From NCBI RefSeq assembly GCF_010731775.1, contig NZ_AP022590.1, forward strand, positions 2,790,001-2,854,000: a stretch of 64,000 nt of DNA. The letters run 5' to 3'. This document shows, piece after piece, positions 1 through 9,457 of the stretch. The position numbers were made by a program, and so were the translations under genes. The DNA is from Mycobacterium mantenii (lineage in GTDB: Bacteria; Actinomycetota; Actinomycetes; Mycobacteriales; Mycobacteriaceae). The notes beneath the pieces were generated by a model. It saw only the letters and a list, made by a program, of their open reading frames with translations. It made no database searches and was not told where the DNA came from. Every line of letters begins with the position of its first letter. Position 1 is the stretch's first letter.

Positions 1-996
1 TGGGGCGGCCTTGGCCTGGACCTGAGGCAAGACGTCGAGCTGGCGATGGAGTTGGGCTACACGTCGCTGGCGCTGCGGTCGATGTTCGGCACCAACAACG
101 GCATCGCCGGGCAAGTTCTGGTCGGGTTCGGAACCGACGAACAGAAATCTCGCTGGCTGGAGTCGATCGCGTCCGGCGACGTCGTCGCCTCCTTCGCGCT
201 GACCGAACCCGGCGCCGGATCGAACCCCGCCGGGCTGCGGACCAAAGCCGTTCGCGACGGCTCCGAAAAAGACGGGGCTTGGGTCATCTCCGGCCAGAAG
301 CGGTTCATCACCAACGCGCCCGTCGCCGATCTCTTCGTGGTGTTCGCGCGGACCCGCCCGGCCGACGACCAGGGCCCGGGGATCGCCGTCTTCCTGGTTC
401 CCGCGGACGTCGCGGGCGTCGAGGTGGGCGCCAAGGACGCCAAGATGGGCCAGGAAGGCGCCTGGACAGCCGACGTCAACTTCACCGACGTCCGCGTCGG
501 CCCCGACGCGCTCGTCGGCGGCAGTGAAGACCACGGATACCGGGCGGCGATGACCTCGTTGGCCCGCGGACGGGTGCACATCGCCGCGCTCGCGGTGGGC
601 GCCGCTCAACGCGCACTCGACGAATCGGTGTCGTACGCCGCCACCGCGACGCAGGGCGGGACGCCGATCGGAAGCTTCCAGCTGGTGCAGGGCATGCTCG
701 CCGACCAGCAGACCGGCGTGATGGCCGGCCGTGCGCTGGTGCGCGAGGCCGCTCGGCTGTGGGTCGCGAACGAGGATCGCCGGATCGCGCCGTCGGCCGC
801 CAAGGTCTTCTGCACCGAAATGGCCGGCAACGTCGCGGATCTCGCGGTGCAGATTCACGGCGGCACGGGTTACATGCGGGGCGTGGCCGTCGAGCGCATC
901 TACCGCGATGTGCGTTTGCTCCGGCTGTACGAGGGCACCAGTGAAATTCAGCGTTTGATCATCGGATCGAATCTCGTCAAGGCGGCGCAGCGATAG
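1..996 (+). CDS. acyl-CoA dehydrogenase (5' end outside window)
   Basis: The reading frame is open from the first base of the window, so the gene begins upstream; 331 codons are visible. It encodes the middle and C-terminal parts of an FAD-dependent acyl-CoA dehydrogenase, which introduces a trans-2 double bond in an acyl-CoA thioester. Visible family marks are the flavin/substrate segment ASFALTEPGAGSN, the beta-barrel section, and the C-terminal YEGTSEIQ, whose Glu is at the usual catalytic-base position. A mycofactocin-type dehydrogenase follows 34 bp downstream on the same strand, so the two may act in one oxidation pathway. It is not obviously MbtN/FadE14, although the locus lies near irtAB. 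Substrate is unknown. Confidence 0.9.
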   Translation, partial: WGGLGLDLRQDVELAMELGYTSLALRSMFGTNNGIAGQVLVGFGTDEQKSRWLESIASGDVVASFALTEPGAGSNPAGLRTKAVRDGSEKDGAWVISGQKRFITNAPVADLFVVFARTRPADDQGPGIAVFLVPADVAGVEVGAKDAKMGQEGAWTADVNFTDVRVGPDALVGGSEDHGYRAAMTSLARGRVHIAALAVGAAQRALDESVSYAATATQGGTPIGSFQLVQGMLADQQTGVMAGRALVREAARLWVANEDRRIAPSAAKVFCTEMAGNVADLAVQIHGGTGYMRGVAVERIYRDVRLLRLYEGTSEIQRLIIGSNLVKAAQR

Positions 997-1030
997 CGGT
1001 GGCCGCGCCGAACCCAACAGAGGAGCAACT

Positions 1031-1852
1031 ATGAGCGGCAAGCTTGCCGGAAGAGTGGCATTCATCACCGGCGCGGCACGCGGGCAGGGCCGGGCGCACG
1101 CGGTGCGCCTGGCCTCCGAAGGCGCCGACATCATCGCCGTCGACATCGCGGGCAAGCTGCCGTCCTGCGTGCCCTATGACCCGGCGACTCCCGACGACCT
1201 GAGCGAGACCGTGCGCCTGGTCGAGGCGGCCGACCGCCGGATCATCGCCTCGGTCGTGGACACCCGCGACTTCGACGAACTCCGCAAGGTCGTCGCGGAT
1301 GGTGTCGCCGAGCTGGGACGCCTGGACGTCATCGTCGCCAACGCCGGGGTCGCGGCCCCGCAGGCCTGGGACGAGATCACGCCGGAGAACTTCCGCGACG
1401 TCATGGACATCAACGTGACGGGCACCTGGAACACCGTGATGGCGGGCGCGGACAAGATCATCGAGGGCGGCCGCGGCGGCTCCATCATCCTGATCAGTTC
1501 GGCGGCCGGAATGAAGATGCAGCCGTTCATGATTCACTACACCGCCAGCAAGCATGCCGTCACGGGGTTGGCGCGGGCGTTCGCCGCGGAGTTGGGCAAG
1601 CACTCGATCCGGGTGAACAGTGTGCACCCGGGTCCGGTGAACACGCCGATGGGATCCGGCGACATGGTCACGGCGGTGGGCAAGACGATGGAAACCAACC
1701 CACAGCTGTCGCACGTCCTCACACCGTTTCTGCCCGACTGGGTCGCCGAGCCGGAGGAGATCGCCGACACCGTGTGCTGGCTGGCCAGCGACGAGTCGCG
1801 CAAGGTCACCGCGGCCCAGATCCCGGTCGATCAGGGTTCGACGCAGTACTGA
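1031..1852 (+). CDS. mycofactocin-coupled SDR family oxidoreductase
   Basis: A 273-residue short-chain dehydrogenase/reductase. The cofactor motif is TGAARGQG (13-20), followed by NAG (104-106), the catalytic Ser157 in ISSAAG, Tyr170 and Lys174 in YTASK. The GQGR form of the glycine motif and the roughly 25-residue insertion after the second beta strand (about 42-70) are typical of the mycofactocin-associated SDR subfamily, which holds NAD non-exchangeably and passes electrons to the peptide-derived redox carrier mycofactocin. A GAGGAG ribosome site precedes the ATG. It probably oxidises an alcohol; the substrate cannot be read from sequence. It follows the acyl-CoA dehydrogenase by 34 bp and is likely cotranscribed with it. 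Confidence 0.88.
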   Translation: MSGKLAGRVAFITGAARGQGRAHAVRLASEGADIIAVDIAGKLPSCVPYDPATPDDLSETVRLVEAADRRIIASVVDTRDFDELRKVVADGVAELGRLDVIVANAGVAAPQAWDEITPENFRDVMDINVTGTWNTVMAGADKIIEGGRGGSIILISSAAGMKMQPFMIHYTASKHAVTGLARAFAAELGKHSIRVNSVHPGPVNTPMGSGDMVTAVGKTMETNPQLSHVLTPFLPDWVAEPEEIADTVCWLASDESRKVTAAQIPVDQGSTQY

Positions 1853-1911
1853 TCGCCCTCGGCGCCAGATGGCACGGGAATAGCTGCACGGGCCCGGCGT
1901 TTGCACTCGTC

Positions 1912-2340
1912 ATGAAAGCCTTCAGCGAAACCGAGCGCCAGGAGTTTCTCGCCGACAAGCACGTGGCGGTGCTGTCCGTCGCCGCCACCGAAGGCCGACC
2001 GCCGGCCAGTGTGCCGATCTGGTACGACTACACCCCCGGTGGGGACATCCGGATCATGACCGGGGTGTCGAGCCGCAAGGCCCGCCTGATCGCGCAGACG
2101 GGGGCGGTGACGCTGGTGGTCCAGCGCGAGGAGCCGCCGTATCAGTACGTGGTGGTGGAAGGCACCGTCGTCGAGACCACCAAGCCGGCCCCGGCGGACC
2201 TGCAGGAGTCGACCGCCATCCGTTACCTCGGCGAGGAGGGCGGCCGGGCGTTCGTGCGCAGCATGGAAGGCGTCGAGGAGGTGCTGTTCACCATCCGGCC
2301 GGACCGCTGGCTGAGCGCCGATTTCACCGGCGACCTCTGA
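1912..2340 (+). CDS. PPOX-class F420/flavin split-barrel protein
   Basis: A 142-residue protein of the pyridoxamine-5-phosphate-oxidase-like split-barrel fold. The N-terminal pattern FLADKHVAVLSV followed by GRPPASVPIWYDY, and the central segment with SSRKARLI, match the short mycobacterial members, many of which bind F420 or a flavin. The reading frame is open further upstream to 1774, but the conserved fold begins only at the ATG at 1912, so that start was chosen. The natural substrate is unknown. It lies 59 bp after the SDR gene, and the gene beyond it is on the opposite strand. Confidence 0.8.
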   Translation: MKAFSETERQEFLADKHVAVLSVAATEGRPPASVPIWYDYTPGGDIRIMTGVSSRKARLIAQTGAVTLVVQREEPPYQYVVVEGTVVETTKPAPADLQESTAIRYLGEEGGRAFVRSMEGVEEVLFTIRPDRWLSADFTGDL

Positions 2341-2344
2341 GTTG

Positions 2345-3421
2345 TCAGCCGATCAGGTCCAGCGTCCCCAGTTCCCGGATCGCCCGGCAGCCGCGGCTGA
2401 GCATGGTCAGCACCATGTCGTCGCCGCGCTCGGTGGCCGCGGCGAACGCGAATCCCAGCGCCGAGATCAGCGGTGCCTGCAACACCCCGAGCCGGTAGTC
2501 GCGCCAACATGTTTCGCTGTCGTAGTCGCTGACCCCGAGCGCCGTCAGCGAGCGGTGGTAGTCGGCGACGAGCTCTTCTTCGATGCCGGCGCGCAGCTGC
2601 GAATTCAGGCTGGTCGCGGTGAAGTAGGCGAGATCGCGGGCCGGCAAACCGACGCCGAGGGTCTGCCAGTCGACGACGCTGACCCTGGTGCGCTCGGGAT
2701 CGAACAGCAGGTTGTCCAGCCGGTAGTCGCCGTGCAGCAAGGCGAACCGGTCATACTCGGACAGCAGCCACGGCGCGATCGAACCCATCGCCGCGCGGAA
2801 GGTGTCGCGGTCTTCGGCGCTCATCCGGTCGCCCAGCTTCTCCAGTGTGATGTCGGCGCTCATCTTCGCCACCTCACCCATCCCGCCCGCGCCGGCTTCA
2901 TCCGGCCGGCCGAACGCGATGCCCGGGAAATCGAGCCAGACGGGATCGCACCAACTCGGCGCGTGTAGGCCGGCCAGCGCGGTAACCGCAAGGCGCGCTT
3001 CGGTTTCACCACAGCCGACGAGTTGATCCCCCTGCACCGCCGGCGCCTGATCGGCCAGCAGCAGGGCGAAATCCATTGCGTCCTCGCTGATTTCGGAGTA
3101 AAAGCACCGCGGCGTCGGCACCTGCACCCGGTCCGCGACCGAGGAGTAGAACGCGCATTCGCTCCGGTAGCCGATCACCACCCGGTCGCGCACCGTATCG
3201 TCCTGGGCGGGCAGTTTGATCACAAAGGTCGGCGGCAGGTCACCGGGATCCGTCGCATAGCGCGCGGTCACCCGGTAGGTCGCCCCGGTCTGTCCGGTGC
3301 CGATCGCGACCACGTCCACGTCGGCGACCTCGACGGGTGCGCCGCTCCCGCTGAGCGCGGCCGACAACCACTGCGGGGTCACGTCGCCGGGGTAACGCGG
3401 TATCGACAGCACAGCACTCAT
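2345..3421 (-). CDS. APH-fold small-molecule phosphotransferase
   Basis: A 358-residue kinase-fold protein of the aminoglycoside-phosphotransferase/choline-kinase superfamily. The catalytic loop is HGDYRLDN (His230-Asp232, Asn237), and the metal-binding Asp251 lies in VDWQTL. The N-terminal lobe has the FVIKLP strand with a lysine at the ATP position. Mycobacteria carry many such proteins, and very few have been shown to confer drug resistance, so a resistance function should not be assumed. The ATG at 3421 is preceded by AGGAGG at ten bases. A longer frame reaching 3499 lacks homology in its extra part. The gene is convergent with the PPOX gene (4 bp apart). Confidence 0.82.
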   Translation of the reverse strand: MSAVLSIPRYPGDVTPQWLSAALSGSGAPVEVADVDVVAIGTGQTGATYRVTARYATDPGDLPPTFVIKLPAQDDTVRDRVVIGYRSECAFYSSVADRVQVPTPRCFYSEISEDAMDFALLLADQAPAVQGDQLVGCGETEARLAVTALAGLHAPSWCDPVWLDFPGIAFGRPDEAGAGGMGEVAKMSADITLEKLGDRMSAEDRDTFRAAMGSIAPWLLSEYDRFALLHGDYRLDNLLFDPERTRVSVVDWQTLGVGLPARDLAYFTATSLNSQLRAGIEEELVADYHRSLTALGVSDYDSETCWRDYRLGVLQAPLISALGFAFAAATERGDDMVLTMLSRGCRAIRELGTLDLIG

Positions 3422-3508
3422 AAGCAGCACGCCTCCTGTACGCAGACAGCTCGGTCCGACTGACAAACTGTAAGGCATACCGCAAGAGTTGCGGTTCATC
3501 GCGGTGCG

Positions 3509-5245
3509 CTAGTCGGCCAGAATGCGCCATTCGGCGGCTTCGTGCTGCTGCCGCCAGAATTCGCCGAAACGGCCGCCCGCAGCGAGCAATTCGTCAACGG
3601 CGCCGTCCTCGACCACCTGTCCGTTGTCGAGGAACAGCACGCGGTCGACGTGACTGATGCTGGCCAGCCGGTGCGCGACGATCACCTGGGTGCGCGAGTG
3701 CGGCTCGGCGGTGAGTGCGTCGACCACCGCGGCCTCGTTCTCGGTGTCCAAAGCGCTGGTCGCCTCGTCTACCAGCAGGATCGGCGCGGGTTTGAGCAAC
3801 GCGCGGGCGATGCTGACCCGTTGGCGCTCACCACCGGACAATGCCGAGCCGGCCTCGCCGACGACGGTGTCGGCGCCGTCGGGCAGCCGCCCGACGAGCT
3901 CGTCGACGCGCGCCAGTGCCACCGCCCGCGCGAAGTGCTCGTCGACGGCGCCGGGATCTCCGGCCAACACGTTGTCGCGGATCGAGCCGTGGAACAGGTA
4001 GGGATGCTGGAACACGACGCTGCTGGCCGCCCGCCGGGCCTCGCCGTCCAGCGTCGCCGCGTCCACCCCGTCGATCAGCACCCGGCCGCCGGTGGGCTCG
4101 TGCAGCCCGGCGATCAGCGCCAGGATGGTGCTCTTGCCCGAACCGGACGGCCCGACAATCGCCGTGGCGCTCCCCGGCTCCAGCGTGAAGCTCACCCCGT
4201 CGAGCACCGGCGTGCCCGCGCCGTCGTAGCGGAACACCACGTCGTCGAACTCGATACGGGGGGCCGCGGTGCCCGCCAGCGCGGCGGTTCCGGCGTTCAT
4301 CAGCGGCGCGGTGAGCACGCGCCGGATGTTGTCGAGCGTGGCGCGGGTGCTCTCCAGCGCCGGCGCCAGCTCGCTGAGGGCGGTGAACGGCTCGAGGTAG
4401 CGCACGATGACGACGATCAACGCGATGGCCTCGGGCACCGTGAGCGTTCCGTTCACGGTCAGCGCGGTGGTCGCCCCGGCCAGCAGGATCAGCGCTAGCT
4501 GGCTGGCGAGGCTGAACAGCAGCTGGCCCGGAACCTGCATGGAGAGCAGACGCATGGTGGCGCCGTGTTGTGCCGCCAGCGCGTCGCCGACCAGACTCCT
4601 CGCGGGCTCGACGCGCCGCGCGGCCCGCAACGCCTGCTGGGTCCGGGCGAACTCGATGATCCGCTCGGTGAACGCGCTGTTGGCGTCGGCCGCCGCGGCA
4701 TCGGCGCGGCGCGCCAGGCGCGCCGACGCCCACAACGCGCCCAACAGCAGCGGCAGGCCCCCCAGCGCGGCGACCCCCAGCTGCCAGGAGACCGGCAACA
4801 AAACCACGGCGATAGCCGCGGGCAGCAGGACGGCGGAGATCAGCGGCGTGAGCAGGTTGACGACGAGGCCGACGAGTTCAGGCCCGGTGGCAGCGATCGC
4901 CTGCCGTGCCGTCGCGGTGTGCTCGGCGGTGAACCAATCCAGCCGCACGCCGGGCAATCGATCCGCCACGTCGTGCTGGCTGTGATCCAGCACCGCGAAA
5001 CCCAGGTTGAAACCGATGCGCGCGGTGGCGGTGTCGATGACCCAGCCCGTCACGGTCGCGGCGGTCAGCCAGCCCAGCCAGACCAACGCGCGCTGCGGGA
5101 CGTCGCCGAACAACGCCCCCACCAGCGGGACCAACAGCACGGTGGCCACCGCGCGCACCACCACGGAGACCAACGCCAGCACCATGTAGGTGATGACCCG
5201 GCTGCGGCGGTCCGCCGGAACCAGACCCAACCAGGTGCGGATCAT
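3509..5245 (-). CDS. irtB: mycobactin/carboxymycobactin ABC importer subunit IrtB
   Basis: A 578-residue half-transporter, the expected length for IrtB. An N-terminal six-helix ABC-exporter-fold membrane domain (about 15-300) is followed by a nucleotide-binding domain with Walker A GPSGSGKS (365-372), the signature LSGGERQ (469-475) and Walker B running into VDEATSALD (492-500). Despite the exporter fold, IrtAB is known to import ferric carboxymycobactin or mycobactin across the inner membrane. Its ATG overlaps the irtA stop in an ATGA arrangement, so the two are translationally coupled and probably form a heterodimer. A longer upstream frame is just an extension into irtA. Confidence 0.95.
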   Translation of the reverse strand: MIRTWLGLVPADRRSRVITYMVLALVSVVVRAVATVLLVPLVGALFGDVPQRALVWLGWLTAATVTGWVIDTATARIGFNLGFAVLDHSQHDVADRLPGVRLDWFTAEHTATARQAIAATGPELVGLVVNLLTPLISAVLLPAAIAVVLLPVSWQLGVAALGGLPLLLGALWASARLARRADAAAADANSAFTERIIEFARTQQALRAARRVEPARSLVGDALAAQHGATMRLLSMQVPGQLLFSLASQLALILLAGATTALTVNGTLTVPEAIALIVVIVRYLEPFTALSELAPALESTRATLDNIRRVLTAPLMNAGTAALAGTAAPRIEFDDVVFRYDGAGTPVLDGVSFTLEPGSATAIVGPSGSGKSTILALIAGLHEPTGGRVLIDGVDAATLDGEARRAASSVVFQHPYLFHGSIRDNVLAGDPGAVDEHFARAVALARVDELVGRLPDGADTVVGEAGSALSGGERQRVSIARALLKPAPILLVDEATSALDTENEAAVVDALTAEPHSRTQVIVAHRLASISHVDRVLFLDNGQVVEDGAVDELLAAGGRFGEFWRQQHEAAEWRILAD

Positions 5246-7857
5246 CGCGCCACCTCGCCGGCCGCGCCGGCGGCCACCTGCGCGCGACGGCCGCCGTCCC
5301 ACAGCCGTCGGTACCGACCGTCGGCGGCCAGCAGCTCGTCGTGCGTGCCGCGTTCGGCGATGCGGCCGTGGTCGAGTACGGCGATCTGGTGGGCCCGGGT
5401 GATCGTGTGCAAGCGATGCGCGATCACCAGCACTGTGCGGTCCTGGGTCAATCGATTGAGCGCTTGCTGCACAAGGTATTCCGATTCCGGGTCGGCGAAG
5501 GCGGTGGCCTCGTCCAGGATCAGCACCGGGGTGTCGGCCAGGATCGCGCGGGCGATGGTGAGCCGCTGGCGTTCACCGCCCGAAAGCCCGCTTCCGGCGC
5601 ACAGCATGGTGTCGTAGCCGTTCGGCAGTCGCATGATGCGGTCGTGGATCTGCGCCTCACGGGCCGCTTGTTCAATTTGCGCCGCGGTGGCATCGGGAAC
5701 GGCGAGCGCGATATTTTCGGCGACGGTACCGTGCACCAATTGCGTTTCCTGCAGGACGAATCCGACTTGGGCGTAGAGCTGGTCGGCGGTCATCGACCGA
5801 ATGTCCTGTCCCCCAACGCATATCGAACCTTGCTGGACGTCGTGGAACCGGGCCAGCAAGGCGGCCAGCGTCGACTTGCCGGATCCGGAGGGGCCGACCA
5901 GCGCGGTGACCGTGCCGGGCCGCAAGGTCAGCGACACGTCGTGAATGACCGGGACGTCGGGGCGGTAGCCGAAGCCGACGTTGTCGAACACCACCGTCCC
6001 CGCCGGCTCCCCGGTGGTCTCGTCGTGGTCTCGCACCGCGAGGTCGGCCTCGTCGAGCGTGTTCTGCAGGCGCCGCGCGGCCAGCATGCCGGCGCGAATG
6101 CCGCCCAGGCCGTAGGCGATGCCGAGCAGTCGCGCGCCGAATGTGGTGCCCAGCAACAGGAACGGCAGCAGATCGACCGGATTCATCCGGCCGGTGACCA
6201 CCAGCAGTGTGCCCGTGACCGCGATGAGCCAGAGGAATGTCGAGGGACGGGTGACCAGGTCCATGAACGTCTTCTTGCCGGCCAGCGGGCGCTGCCAGGC
6301 GACCAGGAAGCCGACGTATTCGTCCAGCCGGCGCCGGAAACTGGACGCGGCGGCACCGCCGAAGACACGAATGACCGGCTGGCCCTCCAGATATGCGCCG
6401 GCCTCACCGCTCATCGTCTCCGCCCAGCGCTGCGACTGCGGGATGCGTGGACCGGACTGAATGGTCAGCGACGACGTCAGCACCAGGTACGCCAGCACGG
6501 GCGCAAACAACACCAGCGCCACCCGCCAGTCGACGGCGAACAGGTAGACCAGCACCGCGACCGGTGCGACGGCCGCGGCGACCGCGTCCGGGATGGCGTG
6601 GGTGACCAGGTAGTGCAAGGACAGCGTGTCGTCGGTCAGCAGCTGCTTGATCGACCCCGACCCGCGTGCGGTGAACCAGCCCAGCGGTAACCGAGACAGC
6701 TTGCGCAACAAGCGCGAACGCAAGTCCCGGGCGAACCGCGCGTCCACGACATGCAGCCAGAGCGTGAGGGCGGCGCCGAGCAGCGCCCCCAGGCCCAGCA
6801 GCGACACCGCGGCGATGCCGATGTCGACCAGACGCGACGCCGGCGCCCCGGACACCAGGAGCCGGGCCAGCTCGACCAGCAACACGAACGGCGCCAGTTG
6901 CACCAGCGTGATCACCGCCTGCAACACGCCCGAGAGGATCAGCGCCGAGCGCAGCGGGGCGAGCAGCCGGCCCGCACCCTGGGCACGCCAGTTTCCGCGG
7001 GCCACCGGGACGGGCGGCGCGTCGGACGCCTGCGGAGCCGATTCCAGCTGCGCCGCAAGGTCTTCCGCGGATACACCGGGTGCGATGGTGTCGGGCGAGT
7101 CCGGCTCATCGCCGCGCCGGGTGCCCATCGCGCGCCCGGCGCTCCAGTAGGCCTGGGCGTGTACCTCGGATTTGGGGAAGCCGAATTCGTCGCGCAGCCG
7201 GGTTCGCACCTGTTTGAGCGTCGTGGCCTCGGGCGTCGCCCACGCATACCAGTCGGACCAATCCCTGCTCTCGATCGCGGCGGCAAGCGACTTCTCGTCG
7301 TGGCGCGCTACCCAGTGCACGCGCAGCCGGGGATGCCGGGCGATAGGGATCAACGTGTCGTTGTCGTCGTGCTGTTCGAGGTACATCTCGATCGGAACGT
7401 CGTCGGGGACGACCCCGATGATCCCGTTCATTCCCGGGATGGATGCCGAGTCGCCGATCAGCAGGTAACCGGCCGGCTGCTCGTCGGGCACGTCGAATCG
7501 CGACGATCCCATCAGCGCCATCACCGCGATGCTCGCCCCGGGCTGCACGGTGCGCGCCCAGAGCGATGCCGGACCGGCGGGGTCATGCAGCACGATGTCG
7601 ACAGCGAAGTGTCCGGCGGGGACGTCAGCCTCCGAGATCGTGTACGCGCGCTGGAATTCCGTCTTCGACCCGTCCGGGTCCGGGAACCAGAACCGAAGCC
7701 ACGCGGCCGGTTCGGCATCTACGTCTTCGAAGAGCGTGGGCGAGGTCATGCGTACCCGCACGAAATGCGGGGCGATCCGGACGGTTTCGATCACCGTCGC
7801 GGTGTGGTCGCGCGCACCGAAGCTGCGCAGCATCACACCGGAGAATCCGCGTGCCAT
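5242..7857 (-). CDS. irtA: mycobactin importer/ferri-siderophore reductase IrtA
   Basis: An 871-residue protein with three parts: an N-terminal siderophore-interacting FAD domain (about 1-245, with the RAYTISEAD flavin segment), a six-helix ABC membrane domain (about 330-620) and a nucleotide-binding domain with [16 protein letters not shown] and [12 protein letters not shown]. In M. tuberculosis IrtA both imports ferric mycobactin and reduces the iron with its FAD domain. The ATG at 7857 gives the well conserved MARGF start and has GAAAGGACC upstream; the open frame extends to 7938 without homology. It is followed directly by irtB. IdeR-like boxes lie about 175 bp upstream, predicting iron repression. 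Unlike in M. tuberculosis, the mbtK-mbtN genes are not beside it. Confidence 0.96.
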   Translation of the reverse strand: MARGFSGVMLRSFGARDHTATVIETVRIAPHFVRVRMTSPTLFEDVDAEPAAWLRFWFPDPDGSKTEFQRAYTISEADVPAGHFAVDIVLHDPAGPASLWARTVQPGASIAVMALMGSSRFDVPDEQPAGYLLIGDSASIPGMNGIIGVVPDDVPIEMYLEQHDDNDTLIPIARHPRLRVHWVARHDEKSLAAAIESRDWSDWYAWATPEATTLKQVRTRLRDEFGFPKSEVHAQAYWSAGRAMGTRRGDEPDSPDTIAPGVSAEDLAAQLESAPQASDAPPVPVARGNWRAQGAGRLLAPLRSALILSGVLQAVITLVQLAPFVLLVELARLLVSGAPASRLVDIGIAAVSLLGLGALLGAALTLWLHVVDARFARDLRSRLLRKLSRLPLGWFTARGSGSIKQLLTDDTLSLHYLVTHAIPDAVAAAVAPVAVLVYLFAVDWRVALVLFAPVLAYLVLTSSLTIQSGPRIPQSQRWAETMSGEAGAYLEGQPVIRVFGGAAASSFRRRLDEYVGFLVAWQRPLAGKKTFMDLVTRPSTFLWLIAVTGTLLVVTGRMNPVDLLPFLLLGTTFGARLLGIAYGLGGIRAGMLAARRLQNTLDEADLAVRDHDETTGEPAGTVVFDNVGFGYRPDVPVIHDVSLTLRPGTVTALVGPSGSGKSTLAALLARFHDVQQGSICVGGQDIRSMTADQLYAQVGFVLQETQLVHGTVAENIALAVPDATAAQIEQAAREAQIHDRIMRLPNGYDTMLCAGSGLSGGERQRLTIARAILADTPVLILDEATAFADPESEYLVQQALNRLTQDRTVLVIAHRLHTITRAHQIAVLDHGRIAERGTHDELLAADGRYRRLWDGGRRAQVAAGAAGEVAR

Positions 7858-8032
7858 CACCGGTCCTTTCTTGCGGCGCTCCGCGCCGCACGGCCTCACC
7901 GATCTGACGACCCGGCGGAACCACCGTCGTGAGGCCACGGATCGAGGCGGCCGGCAATGGCCGCGTACACCCTGGGTTCGACTAGGTGATCACCGGCCAG
8001 CCGGTCACGGCTGGGTACGTTACCCCACAAAC

Positions 8033-8062
8033 TAAGGGTTGCCTAACCATAGGTCAACCTCG
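8033..8062. promoter_or_regulatory. two overlapping IdeR (iron box) candidates
   Basis: Between irtA (minus) and the DCC-family gene (plus) is the 19-mer at 8033-8051, with the core GGGTTGCCTAACC. It matches the palindromic mycobacterial IdeR consensus (TTAGGTTAGGCTAACCTAA) at 13 of 19 positions. A second register at 8044-8062 matches at about 11. The irtA upstream region of M. tuberculosis is a known IdeR target, so placement and sequence agree. The match is imperfect and the exact number of bound dimers is a guess. Confidence 0.6.
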
Positions 8063-8089
8063 GTGCCCTCCGCCGTCCGTGCCCGTCGG

Positions 8090-8095
8090 TAACGT
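8090..8095 (+). promoter_or_regulatory. -10 element (TAACGT) of a probable leaderless start
   Basis: TAACGT lies 7 bases before the ATG at 8103, and there is no Shine-Dalgarno sequence. This is the spacing of a SigA-type TANNNT -10 box to a transcript that begins at the start codon. Confidence 0.5.
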
Positions 8096-8102
8096 GGCAC
8101 GT

Positions 8103-8528
8103 ATGAGCGGTGAGTCAACGGCGCCGGTGCTCCTGTACGACGGGGTGTGCGGGGTGTGCAATCGGTCGGTGCGCACGATCCTTCGCGTCGATCCCACCGG
8201 TCCCCTGCGCTTCGCGGCCCTGGAAAGTGTCTTCGCCAAGGCGATCATCGAGCGGCATCCGGACATCGGCGGCGTCGATTCGGTGGTGTTCGTCGATGAT
8301 CCTGGCCGGCCCTCGGAGCGGGTGGCCGTCCGGTCCGATGCCGTGCTGCGGGTGGCCGATTATCTCGGCGGAGCGTGGCGGCTGTTGACGGTCGCGCGCG
8401 CCATTCCGGCTCCGCTGCGCGACTGGCTCTACGACAGGTTCGCCGCCGTCCGCTATCGCGTCGGCGGCAAGTACGACAGTTGTCCGCTGCCGGCGCCAGA
8501 GGTGCGCGCCAGATTCGTGGCGGACTGA
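8103..8528 (+). CDS. DCC-family (DUF393) thiol-disulfide oxidoreductase-like protein
   Basis: A 141-residue protein of the DUF393 family. The family-defining motif DGVCGVCN sits close to the N terminus after a hydrophobic strand (VLLYDGVCGVC), giving a thioredoxin-like CxxC. The C-terminal part with YDRFAAVRYRVGGKYDSC matches the family as well. A redox role is predicted from the CxxC; the partner is unknown. The ATG at 8103 was chosen because the motif starts 11 residues later and a -10 element is at the correct leaderless distance. It is divergent from irtA, so the IdeR boxes in between might also affect it. Confidence 0.85.
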   Translation: MSGESTAPVLLYDGVCGVCNRSVRTILRVDPTGPLRFAALESVFAKAIIERHPDIGGVDSVVFVDDPGRPSERVAVRSDAVLRVADYLGGAWRLLTVARAIPAPLRDWLYDRFAAVRYRVGGKYDSCPLPAPEVRARFVAD

Positions 8529-8537
8529 GAGTTCCGG

Positions 8538-8855
8538 TTAGCAGCCGGCTCCGAAATCCGCGGATTCTTTCCGCTTCAGCTCGGCCAGCTTGCGGTCGTC
8601 TTCCGCCGCTTTGCGGTGGAAGACCGCAGACCTGCGGTGCCTGTCAACGTCGAGCACGCCCCGTTCGACGGCCCGGTCCTGTAGCTTCGCGACTCGTTCG
8701 TGCTGGATCGCGGAGTCTTCGAAGCTTTGCGCCGCGGACAGCCCCGCGCAAACGGCGCGTTCTCGGGCTACGGCGGCCCTGCGTTCTGCGAGCTCGATTT
8801 CTTCTGCGGTGACGGCTTTTTCGCCTGGCGGTGTGGGCTCTCTTCCGGTGAGCAT
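8538..8855 (-). CDS. small charged helical protein of unknown function
   Basis: A 105-residue protein that I cannot assign to a named family. It is almost entirely predicted helix, rich in Glu, Arg, Ala and Lys (for example EEIELAERRAAVARER and KAAEDDRKLAELKRKE), has no membrane segment or signal peptide, and has two cysteines (about position 36 and the last residue). An AAGGGAG ribosome site lies five bases before the ATG at 8855. It is convergent with the DCC-family gene with a 9 bp gap. Coiled-coil or nucleic-acid interaction is possible but not shown. Confidence 0.65.
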   Translation of the reverse strand: MLTGREPTPPGEKAVTAEEIELAERRAAVARERAVCAGLSAAQSFEDSAIQHERVAKLQDRAVERGVLDVDRHRRSAVFHRKAAEDDRKLAELKRKESADFGAGC

Positions 8856-9277
8856 GACGTCTCCCTTCCGTCGTGTGAGTTTCAGGTACCCGCCATGGAG
8901 GGTTTGACGCTCACATCGTTGGAAATCTTGGTGTCGGGTGCTGAGAACTTCGTTTGCTGCTGCCCACCGTCTGGCCATGCGATTCGAATCGGCCTTGGGC
9001 CGTCCGACGGGAAACTTCAAGCCATTCTGAGCGTTGCGCCCGGTTAGTAGGTCGCAATCAATGAGAAATTTTCGCAGAAGGGCGCAATTTGGCTGGTGCT
9101 GCTAGCCGTCGTGTTCCTGATGTTGTGCTTCCTCGGTCAGGTGGCGATCATCCCGCCATCGCCATGCTGGTTGCCCGCATCGCCGCGGTGCCGACTGTCG
9201 TTGGGTTGCTGGGGACAACGGTTCGCAAGCGAAGCTAGATACGGGCGACCACCAAGCGGTCGCCGTTGGAGGATGAG
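8856..9277. other. 422-bp stretch without a convincing gene
   Basis: Only short frames are present. One on + starting near 9096 codes for a short hydrophobic run (LLAVVFLMLCFLGQ) but then runs into the tRNA. A second frame gives about 50 codons ending at a TAG near 9240. Neither has a recognisable domain. The segment may hold the remains of a degraded gene and the upstream region of the 105-residue protein. No clear terminator was seen. Confidence 0.4.
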
Positions 9278-9361
9278 TGCGGGCGGAGGGACTCGAACCC
9301 TCACGCTCTTTCGAGCACCGGCACCTAAAGCCGGCGCGTATTCCAGTTTCGCCACGCCCGC
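9278..9361 (-). tRNA. tRNA-Leu (anticodon UAG)
   Basis: The reverse complement folds into an 84-nt class II tRNA. The acceptor stem is GCGGGCG paired with CGCCCGC and the discriminator is A. The anticodon stem is CCGGC/GCCGG around the loop TTTAGGT, so the anticodon is TAG (reads CUA and other CUN codons). There is a long variable arm (about GTGCTCGAAAGAGC) and a GGTTCGAGTCC T-arm. CCA is not encoded. The long variable arm and anticodon together identify leucine. Confidence 0.95.
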
Positions 9362-9445
9362 AGCCTGCCGATCGTACCGCTCAGCTCACGGTCCGACCCG
9401 TCGGCGGCACCCTCGACGAATTCGTCGGGCTCAAATCGTGAGCGG

Positions 9446-9451
9446 TACGGT
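9446..9451 (+). promoter_or_regulatory. -10 element (TACGGT) of a probable leaderless lprD start
   Basis: TACGGT lies 6 bases before the GTG start at 9458. That distance fits a transcript beginning at the start codon. Confidence 0.5.
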
Positions 9452-9457
9452 CAAGGG

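Noticed and set aside
1..996. Assignment of the partial acyl-CoA dehydrogenase to mbtN (fadE14)
   Set aside because: It lies on the other side of irtAB from where mbtN is expected and reads as a general acyl-CoA dehydrogenase followed by a mycofactocin-type SDR.
2345..3421. Aminoglycoside resistance gene
   Set aside because: The APH fold is shared by many mycobacterial metabolic kinases, and nothing specific to aminoglycoside binding is seen.
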